The notes beneath the pieces were generated by a model. The model was not told where the DNA came from, did not search any database, and saw only the letters and a list, made by a program, of their open reading frames with translations. A DNA stretch of 32,586 bases from a virus. Positions 1 to 6,423 of the stretch are shown here, in pieces. Location: IMG/VR virus record IMGVR_UViG_3300032397_000047, positions 1 to 32,586 of that record; one strand, written 5' to 3'. Every line of letters begins with the position of its first letter. Position 1 is the first letter of the stretch. A program made the translations under genes and the position numbers.

Positions 1-268
1 CCATCTGAGCGATCCGCGCGTCTTCTCGAACACCAAACAGCGTGTTGGGCTCAGCGCGGACGATGCCTACAGGCTGATCGCAGCAATACGCGACCGCGTC
101 TGCCTCCCACGCGAGGTCGTCAGCGCTAGGGCGTCTGCCAGTCCCTGCGATCTTGAACGGTGTTGCCTTGCACAGCGGACACGCGCCATCTACGACCGCG
201 TGATCGGCGCCCACGAAAGGCGTCTTGCACGCAATCCGCTTACCTTCGTAGATCAAAAAGGTCTTCAC
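1..268 (-). CDS. Partial unknown protein with a CxxC motif (C-terminus beyond window)
   Basis: The frame starts with GTG at 268, has a GGAGGT ribosome binding site just upstream, and stays open for 89 codons to the window edge, so the end is missing. It begins MKTFLIYEGKRIACKTPF and contains CPLCKATPF followed by YCCDQP, a spacing that could bind zinc. The start lies only 4 bases after the stop of the upstream gene, so it is the last visible member of a minus-strand operon. I do not recognise the family; a small zinc-ribbon protein is possible, but that is inferred from the cysteines alone. Confidence 0.7.
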   Translation of the reverse strand, partial: MKTFLIYEGKRIACKTPFVGADHAVVDGACPLCKATPFKIAGTGRRPSADDLAWEADAVAYCCDQPVGIVRAEPNTLFGVREDARIAQM

Positions 269-271
269 AGC

Positions 272-538
272 CTACCTCCCCATGTCGTCGCGGTAGGTGT
301 GCTGCAGAAGCTCCGCCTCAAGCCGGAGGACCGCATACTTGGTTGCTGCCAGCTCTTTCCGGGCGCGTTCAAGTGCGACCGACATCTTGTAGCCTTCCGA
401 GTTGGTCCTTCGGCCCGCCTCCTTGCACACCCAGTCGATGCCGTCGTTCACGCCGCGATCATACGCCTCGCTTGGTGGCTCAGCGAACTGCGGGCTGTAC
501 TCAGGCTTAGGGTGTTCGTGTGGTTCTTGGTCGCTCAT
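272..538 (-). CDS. Small unknown phage protein, 88 aa
   Basis: The start is placed at the ATG at 538 because it overlaps the upstream stop codon (ATGA) and has an AGGAG about 9 bases before it; a longer frame reaches 604 but would cover the upstream gene. The protein begins MSDQEPHEHPKPEYSPQFAE, a polar proline-rich head. After it come an acidic stretch (YDRGVNDGIDWVCKEAG) and a probable helix over the last 35 residues. No catalytic motif or membrane segment is seen and I do not recognise it. It is translationally coupled within the minus-strand operon. Confidence 0.7.
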   Translation of the reverse strand: MSDQEPHEHPKPEYSPQFAEPPSEAYDRGVNDGIDWVCKEAGRRTNSEGYKMSVALERARKELAATKYAVLRLEAELLQHTYRDDMGR

Positions 539-777
539 GCGCTCATCTCCTCTGCGAAGTTCTTGGCCTCGCTCACGCTTTTGAAGCCGTCGACGCGGCG
601 CCACGGGCGATCCTTAGCCGGCGCGGCGCAGTGCATGAGCAGGAAGGGCCTGCGCTGTTTGGCGGCGTAGGTGTCGAAGCCTTCCGCGATCCACCACTGC
701 CCGTCGGCGCTGCGGTAGTCGGTGTCGCCGCCCACCTTCTCAGCACGCCACACGAGCGTAGGTTTGCGCTTTCTCAT
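535..777 (-). CDS. Small unknown phage protein, 80 aa
   Basis: The frame begins MRKRKPTLVWRAEKVGG and ends SEAKNFAEEMSA. Its middle (YRSADGQWWIAEGFDTY) suggests a small beta-rich domain of the kind seen in many short phage proteins, followed by a C-terminal helix. Both ends overlap neighbours by ATGA, so its position in a coupled minus-strand operon is clear. I do not recognise a family and propose no function. Confidence 0.7.
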   Translation of the reverse strand: MRKRKPTLVWRAEKVGGDTDYRSADGQWWIAEGFDTYAAKQRRPFLLMHCAAPAKDRPWRRVDGFKSVSEAKNFAEEMSA

Positions 778-1109
778 AGGAGCAGGATCCTCCTGTCGAT
801 CTTGGGAATGGTTTTGGCGTTGCTCTCCAACAGCTGCCTTGTGGTCGCGGCGGGGTGGTAGGTGGGCCTGTCAATGACTTGCCACCTGTGGTGCGCCTTG
901 TCATACCGGATCTTCCGACCATGGCAGAGCTGGTTGAGCGCTTGCTGCAACGGAGGGCCGTGCGTGCGCGCCTTGTTCACGGCTCTGGGAGTAATCGCGC
1001 GACCGGCGAAGAGCGCGAGCCGCTGGACCTCTGTCTGCAGAGCGATAGGCGTGTCGCAGCCTTCAGCGATCAACTGCAAGATGAGCCGCTTGTACTCAGG
1101 CATCTTCAT
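774..1109 (-). CDS. Unknown protein, 111 aa, possible winged-helix fold
   Basis: The start is taken at the ATG at 1109, which overlaps the TGA of the nuclease gene; an upstream in-frame start would extend 14 residues into that gene. The sequence MKMPEYKRLILQLIAEGC, then RAITPRAVNKARTHGPPLQQ and KIRYDKAHHRWQVIDRP, has the rhythm of helix, helix, beta-wing in winged-helix DNA-binding domains. That is an impression from secondary structure, not a family match. The C-terminal 30 residues are basic. It lies directly after the RecB/Cas4-like nuclease and is probably translated with it. Confidence 0.65.
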   Translation of the reverse strand: MKMPEYKRLILQLIAEGCDTPIALQTEVQRLALFAGRAITPRAVNKARTHGPPLQQALNQLCHGRKIRYDKAHHRWQVIDRPTYHPAATTRQLLESNAKTIPKIDRRILLL

Positions 1110-1903
1110 CGAACAAGTTGCCCGCCTACGCACACCGTAGAGGCTCGGCACCCGCGGCAGTGTGGCCCAGGAATCACGTCCGGCTCAATCTTCTCGTGCC
1201 GTAGCTCATCCCTCGTTTCCAGCGTGAGCAGGTGAGCGCGGCGCATCCGTGCCATGTGCGTCTTCAGGTGCTTCTCGGTGTAGATGGTTGGGTGCCAGAT
1301 CAAATCGCCTGTCTTGGCCACGTCAATGATCGCGCCTCGCACCCGCTCCACGTTCTGCATGAGCTGGATGCCGACAGCGAGCGTGAGGAGTTGCGCGTTG
1401 CCTTCAGGCTGCACGCCGTGTTCTGTGCCGCTCTTGTAGTCGCCAACGTTCCACTCCACCGCGGCGCCTTCGTTGCGGTACACGATGTCGGCCGTGCCCA
1501 ATATGTTCTTGTCGGCCTCGGCGAACTCGCGCTCAGACGCCTCTGCGGTGCGTGCTTCCATGTCCACCATGATCTTCATCTCAGGGATCGCGTGCGACGG
1601 GATCTTACTCACGTCGATCCTGCTGCAGACGTTGATCACACCCTTGTTCCGCTTACTCTTCACGTACGCCAGCGCGGCCGTGTGCCCGCGTGTCAGCACG
1701 TATTCGAGGAAGCGATGAATGAAGATGCCATGCCACATGCCAGGGTGCGGCTTCTCGCGCGGCCCGACGTAGACGCGTGCTGCGGGGCAGATTTCGTTGC
1801 GATCGATGTCGTTTGGCGACATGATGTAGTCCTTAGCTCGCAGACCGCTGCCACGGTCGTGCTCCGCCATCAGCTCGTCTTCGCTTTCTTCTGCAGTGCC
1901 CAT
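1106..1903 (-). CDS. PD-(D/E)XK nuclease, RecB/Cas4-like, probable Fe-S cluster
   Basis: A 265-residue protein with the hallmarks of the RecB/Cas4 exonuclease family. An early His lies in GIFIHRFLE (H63), followed by GTADIVYR with Asp139 and GDYKSG with Asp155 and Lys157, which form the metal-binding D...DxK site, then a glutamine-rich helix (QLLTLAVGIQ). One cysteine near the N-terminus (C39, EICPAA) and three near the C-terminus (C249, C252, C258) match the four ligands of the Cas4/AddB-type 4Fe-4S cluster. Such enzymes degrade DNA ends in recombination or replication. The start has GAGG about 6 bases upstream and follows the VWA gene by 2 bases. There is no cas neighbour, so a CRISPR role is not implied. 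Confidence 0.8.
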   Translation of the reverse strand: MGTAEESEDELMAEHDRGSGLRAKDYIMSPNDIDRNEICPAARVYVGPREKPHPGMWHGIFIHRFLEYVLTRGHTAALAYVKSKRNKGVINVCSRIDVSKIPSHAIPEMKIMVDMEARTAEASEREFAEADKNILGTADIVYRNEGAAVEWNVGDYKSGTEHGVQPEGNAQLLTLAVGIQLMQNVERVRGAIIDVAKTGDLIWHPTIYTEKHLKTHMARMRRAHLLTLETRDELRHEKIEPDVIPGPHCRGCRASTVCVGGQLVR

Positions 1904-1905
1904 CG

Positions 1906-3156
1906 CTACCTCGGCTGCATGCCTTGTGCGTTCGTGCGCGGTTTAGGCACGACGATCGACGCGCCCCACGGCACGGCGCCAGGAGCAGCGTATTGGCATT
2001 GTAGGAGCCAGATGACCTGGCACCATGCCGGGCGCACTTTCGGAAAGACTCCGAAGGCGTCCGTGCTGAACACGACCACATCGGGCCGCGGCCGCGCTTT
2101 CGCCAGCGCGTCGAAGACGGGGCGGAAGTCGGTACCGCCTCCGCCTATCATGCTCTTTCGGATCTCGCCTACGCTAGAGACTTGGCGCATGGTGTGCACC
2201 TTCGCATCGCAAGCGATGAACGTGACGCGCCCGCCGGCCGCCCGTAAGATCGGCGCAGCTTGGGCGAGTGTGTACGCCATGTCGGCGTCGCTCACGCTGC
2301 CGCTCGTGTCCTGCACGAGGCAGACGTTGGGAACGGGGGACACGGGTGCAGAGAGGATAGGGCAGCCGGGACCGAACCCGAGCCCGCCTTGCCTGCGGTT
2401 GATCTGGGAGTAGGTGCTGCTCAAGTTGCCCCGCTTCCAGGCCACCGCGCGGCGTGTGAGCACGGCAAGCCGCGCCTCCCAAGGGATCAAAGGTGCACGG
2501 AGCTTCTCCGCGCTGTACCGCTTCAGGGACAGCGGCGCGGTGCCGGCTTGCTGGATCGCGTGAGACACATCGTTCCGCATGCCTTCCAGCTGCGCCGCAC
2601 GCGTCTTGGTGAGGTTGGGGAGCTCGATGTCTTCCTCGCCAGGGAACGGATTGCCGGCGCCGCTCCCGCACGCACCGCGACCTGGCGGCACGGCTTGTGG
2701 CCGCTTTGCGTGGCGCTCTACGCTCTCGTGGTAGTAGTGCTCGGCGGTGAGGCCGTTTGCCTGGCCCAGGCGCGCAGGCAAGATGTCGGAAGCGAGCATC
2801 AGGCACCCCATCGCCTGCAGGTCGTCTGCTAGCTCCGCATCGCAGCAAGCGTTCCACCGCTGGTGGTCGCAGTCGGCGATCAGCTCTGCGCGTTCCGCGT
2901 GGTTGCGATAGATGTGCTCGGCTTCGTGGAGAGTGCCCGTCGCCATGTCGTCCACAGACCACTGGTTGAGGATGACCTCCGGCTCGTAGAGCATCACGCC
3001 GCTGGCGGTGACCGCGGTACCGACACCAGGCGGCAAGAGCCCCGCGGCCGACCAAGGGATCAGCGCGTACACGGCGTCAGAGAAGTACGGGGCGAGGCGG
3101 ATCGCCCGCATGCGGCCTTGCGCCAGCGCTTCCTCTTCGTCGGGCGTGGGCTTCAT
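1906..3156 (-). CDS. VWA-domain protein with metallopeptidase-like N-terminus (DUF2201-like)
   Basis: A 416-residue protein. The N-terminal half has TLHEAEHIYRNHAERA (about 75-90), a HExxH-like metal site in which the second His is one position late (HEAEH), as in the putative metallopeptidase domain of the DUF2201 family. It also has a CGSGAG segment near 163-168. The C-terminal third is a von Willebrand A domain: VQDTSGSVSDADM (DxSGS, about 283-287) and GGGGTDFRP (about 338-346) are the MIDAS metal site. The start at 3156 overlaps the stop of the AAA+ gene. In bacteria such proteins pair with MoxR-type ATPases, as here; the pair is thought to act on protein complexes. The substrate in a phage is unknown. 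Confidence 0.8.
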   Translation of the reverse strand: MKPTPDEEEALAQGRMRAIRLAPYFSDAVYALIPWSAAGLLPPGVGTAVTASGVMLYEPEVILNQWSVDDMATGTLHEAEHIYRNHAERAELIADCDHQRWNACCDAELADDLQAMGCLMLASDILPARLGQANGLTAEHYYHESVERHAKRPQAVPPGRGACGSGAGNPFPGEEDIELPNLTKTRAAQLEGMRNDVSHAIQQAGTAPLSLKRYSAEKLRAPLIPWEARLAVLTRRAVAWKRGNLSSTYSQINRRQGGLGFGPGCPILSAPVSPVPNVCLVQDTSGSVSDADMAYTLAQAAPILRAAGGRVTFIACDAKVHTMRQVSSVGEIRKSMIGGGGTDFRPVFDALAKARPRPDVVVFSTDAFGVFPKVRPAWCQVIWLLQCQYAAPGAVPWGASIVVPKPRTNAQGMQPR

Positions 3157-4346
3157 CCTGCGTACCCTGCCGCCTTCATGGCTGGGTGGAGGGCGGCGAG
3201 AACCTTCTGCCCGACCTTGTGATCGGAAAGGCGCTTGCCGCCGTCGAACGGTTGAGCTCGAGCAACGACGCGCGCAGCCTGCATCGCGAGGTCTACCGCG
3301 CGTGCGTCGACCACTGCGGCGAGGATGCCCCACATGGCGTCGAGACGCGCGGCGCGGTCGGCGCACTTCGGGTCAGCCACGAGCGCGGCGCACGAGTTGA
3401 GCACTGCGCGGGTGATGTCGAGGCGCGTTGGGTCGTGCTCAAACGCAACGTGTCCATCGAGTACGTCTGAGGCAAGCGGCAAATCGAGCGACGCTTCCCA
3501 CTTCAACAGCTCCTCGGCAGCAGACTTGCCCACGAAGGCCTTCAGCATGGTGAGCCTCGCTTCGTCCTTCAGGCTATGCACGCCACACGAAGCGAGCGCG
3601 CACGTGGCTAGGTACCAGGTGCGCCGCGAGGGCCACGCGCGCGACAGCTCGGGGCTGTCCATGCTCGGCTTCTGGTGGAGCTGGCCAGACTTGCCGCCCA
3701 AGAACCCTGTCACGAGGCCACGCGCTGCGGCGAACGGTTCCGCCCACTCCGCCAACACCCGCTGCTCCTCCAGTGCGGCAGAGTGCTGCGGAAGGGAGCT
3801 GCTGGCGGCAGAAGGGCTGCCGTCCAGCGCCATGAGCCACTGAGACCAAGCCTGCACACTGGGCGCGCGCCACTGCACGTGGCCGAGCCGGTTGGCAGTG
3901 CTCGCCGGCAGGTCTGACCCGTCCGCCGCGTCATCGGGCGGGTTGGCAGCGCCCATCACGCGCGTCAGCGCTCCGAGGTACTCGCCGCCGATGCGCTTCG
4001 CCTGGATCAACCCAAGCAAGGCAGGCTTGGCGCTGCCTTGCGCCGTGTTCAGCTCGTCCACGAACACGATGCCGCGCCCATCGTGCTCCTCCAGCTTGAG
4101 AAGCCACTCGGGAGCCGGGTAGGTGATGTAGTGGGTTTTGCCGCGCGCCACAGGCATCGGCGTGACACCGAACGCGCCCTCGCCTCGCTCCCCCGGCGAC
4201 AGGACTTCGACGTGCAGACCGTACGAGTGGCCAACGTCTTCGATGATGTCGCTCTTGGCCACACCAGGTTCGCCCCAGAATAGAAGCGGCAAGCCCCAGC
4301 CTTTGTATGTAGGCGTGAATATCGCCGCCTTGATGATGTCGTGCAT
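3153..4346 (-). CDS. MoxR-type AAA+ ATPase
   Basis: A 397-residue ATPase. The Walker A motif is GEPGVAKS at 25-32, Walker B is GIVFVDELN at about 92-100, and sensor 1 is the Asn in MGAANPP near 135. The block SPGERGEGAFGVTPMP and the sentence WGEPGVAKSDIIEDVG are typical of MoxR/YehL-like ATPases, which remodel partners together with VWA proteins. The downstream gene is such a VWA protein and overlaps by ATGA, so the two are almost surely partners. A GGAG lies about 7 bases before the ATG. The C-terminal 200 residues are helical and specific to this protein. Confidence 0.85.
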   Translation of the reverse strand: MHDIIKAAIFTPTYKGWGLPLLFWGEPGVAKSDIIEDVGHSYGLHVEVLSPGERGEGAFGVTPMPVARGKTHYITYPAPEWLLKLEEHDGRGIVFVDELNTAQGSAKPALLGLIQAKRIGGEYLGALTRVMGAANPPDDAADGSDLPASTANRLGHVQWRAPSVQAWSQWLMALDGSPSAASSSLPQHSAALEEQRVLAEWAEPFAAARGLVTGFLGGKSGQLHQKPSMDSPELSRAWPSRRTWYLATCALASCGVHSLKDEARLTMLKAFVGKSAAEELLKWEASLDLPLASDVLDGHVAFEHDPTRLDITRAVLNSCAALVADPKCADRAARLDAMWGILAAVVDARAVDLAMQAARVVARAQPFDGGKRLSDHKVGQKVLAALHPAMKAAGYAG

Positions 4347-4430
4347 AGATCTCCGTATAGTGGATAGCCTTGTGCGTTGTGCGCGCGTTTCGTGCCTATT
4401 CTTGGTCAGGATCCTTGCGGCTTCCCTAGT

Positions 4431-4715
4431 TCATAACGGCGCCGCCTCTGCAACGGAGATCAGCGTGAGGCGAACAGAGATAGCGCGGACCACTTGATCC
4501 GCTAGCGCTTGCGGCAGCTCGGCGATTTCGTACACGGTCATCTTGCCGAGAATGTCTGCCGGCATGGCCGCGCCAGCGAGTTGCTGCGCGATGTGCGCGC
4601 GCTCGGCGAAGTTGGCGGCACGTTGGTTCACCGTGATCACTGCGGCGACATATGACGCGAACGTACTCAAGGCGATGTGCGAGTGGCCGACTTTCACGTG
4701 CGTGGTGTTTCTCAT
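4431..4715 (-). CDS. Small unknown protein, 94 aa, first gene of the minus-strand operon
   Basis: The frame starts MRNTTHVKVGHSHIALSTFA with GGAG about 10 bases upstream. It continues with AAVITVNQRAANFAERAHIAQQLAG and PADILGKMTVYEIAELPQAL, mainly helical, with no cysteine and no membrane helix. I do not recognise it. It is separated from the AAA+ gene by 84 bases and is the first gene after the 4716-5305 non-coding region, so the promoter for the 1-4715 block should lie just upstream, in the repeated TAGTAAAG elements. A role as an early regulator is possible but unsupported. Confidence 0.65.
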   Translation of the reverse strand: MRNTTHVKVGHSHIALSTFASYVAAVITVNQRAANFAERAHIAQQLAGAAMPADILGKMTVYEIAELPQALADQVVRAISVRLTLISVAEAAPL

Positions 4716-4742
4716 AGACAGGCTCCATATGGGTGTTGGAAA

Positions 4743-4781
4743 TAGTAAAGCATCTTTACTACATAGTAAGGTTTAGTAAAG
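4743..4781. promoter_or_regulatory. Operator-like cluster of TAGTAAAG elements at a probable minus-strand promoter
   Basis: TAGTAAAG (4743-4750) and CTTTACTA (4754-4761) form a perfect 8-bp inverted repeat around CAT. A shorter copy TAGTAAG follows at 4764-4770 and another full copy at 4774-4781. The spacing puts all elements about one helical turn apart, 28-66 bases upstream of the 4715 start codon. On the minus strand TACTAT could serve as a -10 box, with only a weak CTTACT 17 bases before it. This looks like a repressor or activator site controlling the 1-4715 operon; the binding protein is unknown. Confidence 0.5.
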
Positions 4782-4907
4782 AAGACTGACTTGTTACATG
4801 TTTCCGGCTGAGATTTTCCTGTGTGATTACGGGGGCTCATTTGCGGATTTTCGACCATGTGCTAAACACGCGAGGCAAAAGGATCCCCGGTCCGAAAAAC
4901 TTGCAAG

Positions 4908-4946
4908 TCGAGTCGAAGACGAGACGCGTTCGAGTCGAAGACGAGA
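4908..4946. repeat. Direct repeat, two 17-bp copies at 22-bp period
   Basis: TCGAGTCGAAGACGAGA occurs at 4908-4924 and again, identically, at 4930-4946. The copies are two helical turns apart, a spacing that suits a protein binding the same face of the helix. They lie in the non-coding region, about 60 bases before the long hairpin at 5009. Confidence 0.85.
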
Positions 4947-5008
4947 TGCTGAGCAGAGCGAAGCAGTGCGCGATACGGTGCAGTGTTTTAGTTTTATCTC
5001 AATGTTCC

Positions 5009-5054
5009 AACATCAGTTCTTACCGAACGCGGAGCGTTTGAAAGAGCTGATGTT
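5009..5054. other. Long stable hairpin
   Basis: AACATCAGTTCTT (5009-5021) pairs with AAGAGCTGATGTT (5042-5054) over 13 positions with one G-U pair. The inside, CGAACGC (5024-5030) with GCGTTTG (5034-5040), pairs over 7 more with one G-U pair, closing a 3-base loop. A 2x1 internal loop separates the two helices. No U-tract follows on either strand, so it is not a normal terminator. It may be part of a structured RNA or a protein or replication site. Confidence 0.7.
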
Positions 5055-5169
5055 TCCAGGCCGGAGGACTGGCGCGAAACAAAAATGTTCTGAAGCGCGG
5101 CAAGCGCGCGACGGAACGCGCGTCCTATTGTCAAAAAAAATTTCCATTTTTTGGACCAAAGACGACGAA

Positions 5170-5314
5170 AGCGCTCTCACAGGGAGCGCTCATCCTGAAT
5201 GGCGGGTGCGCAGTGCACTTTCGACGTGCGCTTGGAGCCTTCGGCTCAAGCTGCGCCTCAAAGTGCAAGTCCTTGTGAAGGCCTCGGGCTTCGCCCTCAC
5301 GGCCTTCACGGACT
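5170..5314. ncRNA. Chain of three hairpins, candidate structured RNA or 3' trailer
   Basis: Hairpin 1: AGCGCTC (5170-5176) with GAGCGCT (5184-5190). Hairpin 2: TGCACTTT (5214-5221) with AAAGTGCA (5260-5267), enclosing an inner stem built on GAGCC-ttc-GGCTC. Hairpin 3 abuts it: AGTCC and GTGAAGGCC (5268-5283) pair with GGCCTTCAC and GGACT (5301-5314), enclosing GGGC-ttc-GCCC. On the plus strand T-rich sequence follows at 5319-5331, so hairpin 3 could terminate plus-strand RNA. On the minus strand the stop codon of the last gene of the right-hand operon (5306) lies inside hairpin 3. The strand and role are not settled. Confidence 0.55.
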
Positions 5315-5512
5315 GGTGATTTTTGGTTTTTCTTGATCTCGCATAGCGAGCTTCTCCACTGCACCGACTCGCAAGCGCACCAGCACCGCTTCGTCGTGTT
5401 TTACGCGGCACGCTGGCAAGAACTGCCCGGTGAGGTGCACGACTACCTCGACGTCTGCGCTGATCACCAGCCGTTCGTTGTCTTCTGTGACGAACCGGGT
5501 GACGCGTTTCAC
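5306..5512 (-). CDS. Small unknown protein, 68 aa
   Basis: The frame starts with GTG at 5512, overlapping the stop of the preceding tiny gene as GTGA. The sequence MKRVTRFVTEDNERLVISAD, then VEVVVHLTGQFLPACRVKHDEAVLVRLRVG, looks like a small beta-strand-rich domain. I see no strong ribosome binding site of its own, so translational coupling would be needed. The stop codon falls inside a strong hairpin that may end the operon. I do not recognise the family. Confidence 0.5.
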   Translation of the reverse strand: MKRVTRFVTEDNERLVISADVEVVVHLTGQFLPACRVKHDEAVLVRLRVGAVEKLAMRDQEKPKITSP

Positions 5513-5625
5513 GTTTCGGTCCGATCGTTAGCGCGGCGAAGATACGCGTCTGCCGTTGCGCAGTCAGTGCTGCCGCCAATGATGCGGAGCCAGGTGGCAA
5601 GAGCTTGATCGAGATTCCTCTTCAC
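5509..5625 (-). CDS. Tiny unknown protein, 38 aa
   Basis: A GTG-started frame of 38 codons (MKRNLDQALATWLRIIGG then STDCATADAYLRRANDRTET). It overlaps the genes on both sides by 4 bases (GTGA at 5625-5622 and at 5512-5509). An AT-poor sequence with two clean coupled junctions in the same operon argues that it is real despite its size. It is probably one or two amphipathic helices. No function can be given. Confidence 0.5.
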   Translation of the reverse strand: MKRNLDQALATWLRIIGGSTDCATADAYLRRANDRTET

Positions 5626-5738
5626 CGAGCCGCCTGCGCTGCGGTGACGTTTGGGGTGTGCTGCAGGGCGAGGTACTGAGCGGCGCGAGTGATGAGCTTG
5701 TCTTCGACGATCTCGAAGGACGTTCTACGCTTCGGCAT
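5622..5738 (-). CDS. Tiny unknown protein, 38 aa
   Basis: The ATG at 5738 shares its A with the preceding TGA (TGATG), and the frame ends with TGA at 5622-5624, overlapping the next gene as GTGA. The product begins MPKRRTSFEIVEDKLITRA and continues AQYLALQHTPNVTAAQAAR, basic at the start and helical after. The TGATG and GTGA junctions are the support. It could be a small DNA-binding or regulatory peptide, but nothing in the sequence shows that. Confidence 0.5.
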   Translation of the reverse strand: MPKRRTSFEIVEDKLITRAAQYLALQHTPNVTAAQAAR

Positions 5739-5977
5739 CACTTGCGCCCCGTGATTGAGGAGATCTCGTTGCGAATGATGCCGCACACTTCGTTGTCGAA
5801 ACTCGCGAGGAGCGGGATCAGTGCATCGCTTTTGCGGAGCCGATCTTGCATCGCGTAGACAGTCGGTTCGAGCGCGTCACTAGGATCTACTGCGCCGAGG
5901 TCGTGCGCAATGGCGCTGAACGCCTCATAGGCGAGATCGCGAACACGCTTCTCGAAGGCTAAACCACTTTTGCTCAT
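5738..5977 (-). CDS. Small unknown helical protein, 79 aa
   Basis: The start at 5977 has GGAGG about 8 bases upstream and overlaps the stop of the upstream gene (ATGA). The protein begins MSKSGLAFEKRVRDLAYEAF and continues with helices rich in acidic residues (AHDLGAVDPSDALEPTVYAM, then SFDNEVCGIIRNEISSITGRK). A longer frame to 6232 would simply overlap the neighbour and reads as arginine/glycine-rich shadow sequence. No recognised family. Confidence 0.65.
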   Translation of the reverse strand: MSKSGLAFEKRVRDLAYEAFSAIAHDLGAVDPSDALEPTVYAMQDRLRKSDALIPLLASFDNEVCGIIRNEISSITGRK

Positions 5978-6339
5978 CGCGCCTCCTCCGCCGTCAGTTC
6001 GCGCACTGTGCTGCGGATCTGCACACCGTAAACGGTATCGGCCGTGTAGCGCGTGACTCGGTAGTCGATGAAGCCTGTGCCAGGTGCCGCCACGTACTCC
6101 CGCCACACGGTTCCGACGGGGTGCGTTTGCAGGAAGTCCTGAACGGTTGCGTCGTCGACCTCGTCGAACGCCTGCGTGGCCTCGTTGAAGCGGTACCGTT
6201 TGGCGGAATGGATCGTGACCTCCTTCGCGCACATGAGTGCCTGCCCCGCGCCGCTAGGTTCGGCCGGCGCCCCGCAAGTGCAAAGGGTATCGCGGCAGGC
6301 CCAGGGCCAGTACATACAGTTAGGGTTCTTTTCTCGCAT
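5974..6339 (-). CDS. Unknown protein, 121 aa, cysteine-rich N-terminus
   Basis: It begins MREKNPNCMYWPWACRDTLC and has cysteines at 8, 15, 20, 22 and 37 (the last in ALMCAKEV), enough for a small zinc site. The rest (KRYRFNEATQAFDEVDD, then YVAAPGTGFIDYRVTRYTAD and VYGVQIRSTVREL) looks beta-rich. AAGGTG lies about 9 bases before the ATG. The gene starts a tightly coupled run of five genes ending at 5306. The function is unknown. Confidence 0.65.
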   Translation of the reverse strand: MREKNPNCMYWPWACRDTLCTCGAPAEPSGAGQALMCAKEVTIHSAKRYRFNEATQAFDEVDDATVQDFLQTHPVGTVWREYVAAPGTGFIDYRVTRYTADTVYGVQIRSTVRELTAEEAR

Positions 6340-6423
6340 TTTTGATCACCTTTCGGTTTTTGATGGACTCATCAGTGCGCGAGTCACGCGCATAGGCGCC
6401 GGGGCGCCTTTCGTCCTAGATCA

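Larger units (their letters stand above)
4716..5305. other. Non-coding region between two minus-strand operons
   Basis: About 590 bases with no convincing gene. From left to right it holds the TAGTAAAG operator cluster, a 17-bp direct repeat, a long hairpin at 5009-5054, A/T tracts at 5132-5152 and a chain of three hairpins at 5170-5314. The only long plus-strand frame (4798-5319) has no ribosome binding site and runs through the hairpins. It receives transcripts from the 5306-6972 operon on its right and launches the operon on its left. An origin of replication is also conceivable given repeats, A/T tracts and hairpins. Confidence 0.6.

Noticed and set aside
1106-1903. CRISPR adaptation Cas4
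   Set aside because: The nuclease has Cas4-like cysteines, but no cas1, cas2 or array is nearby; phage RecB-like exonucleases share the features.
1232-2413. Plus-strand open frame of 393 codons
   Set aside because: It lies opposite the nuclease and VWA genes, which have clear motifs; its sequence is a histidine/valine-rich shadow of GC-rich coding DNA.
4901-4950. TTCGAGTC resembling a tRNA T-arm
   Set aside because: The motif is part of a 17-bp direct repeat, and there is no acceptor stem, anticodon arm or CCA around it.
4798-5319. Plus-strand open frame of 173 codons in the non-coding region
   Set aside because: No ribosome binding site, composition unlike the genes, and it runs through repeats and strong hairpins.
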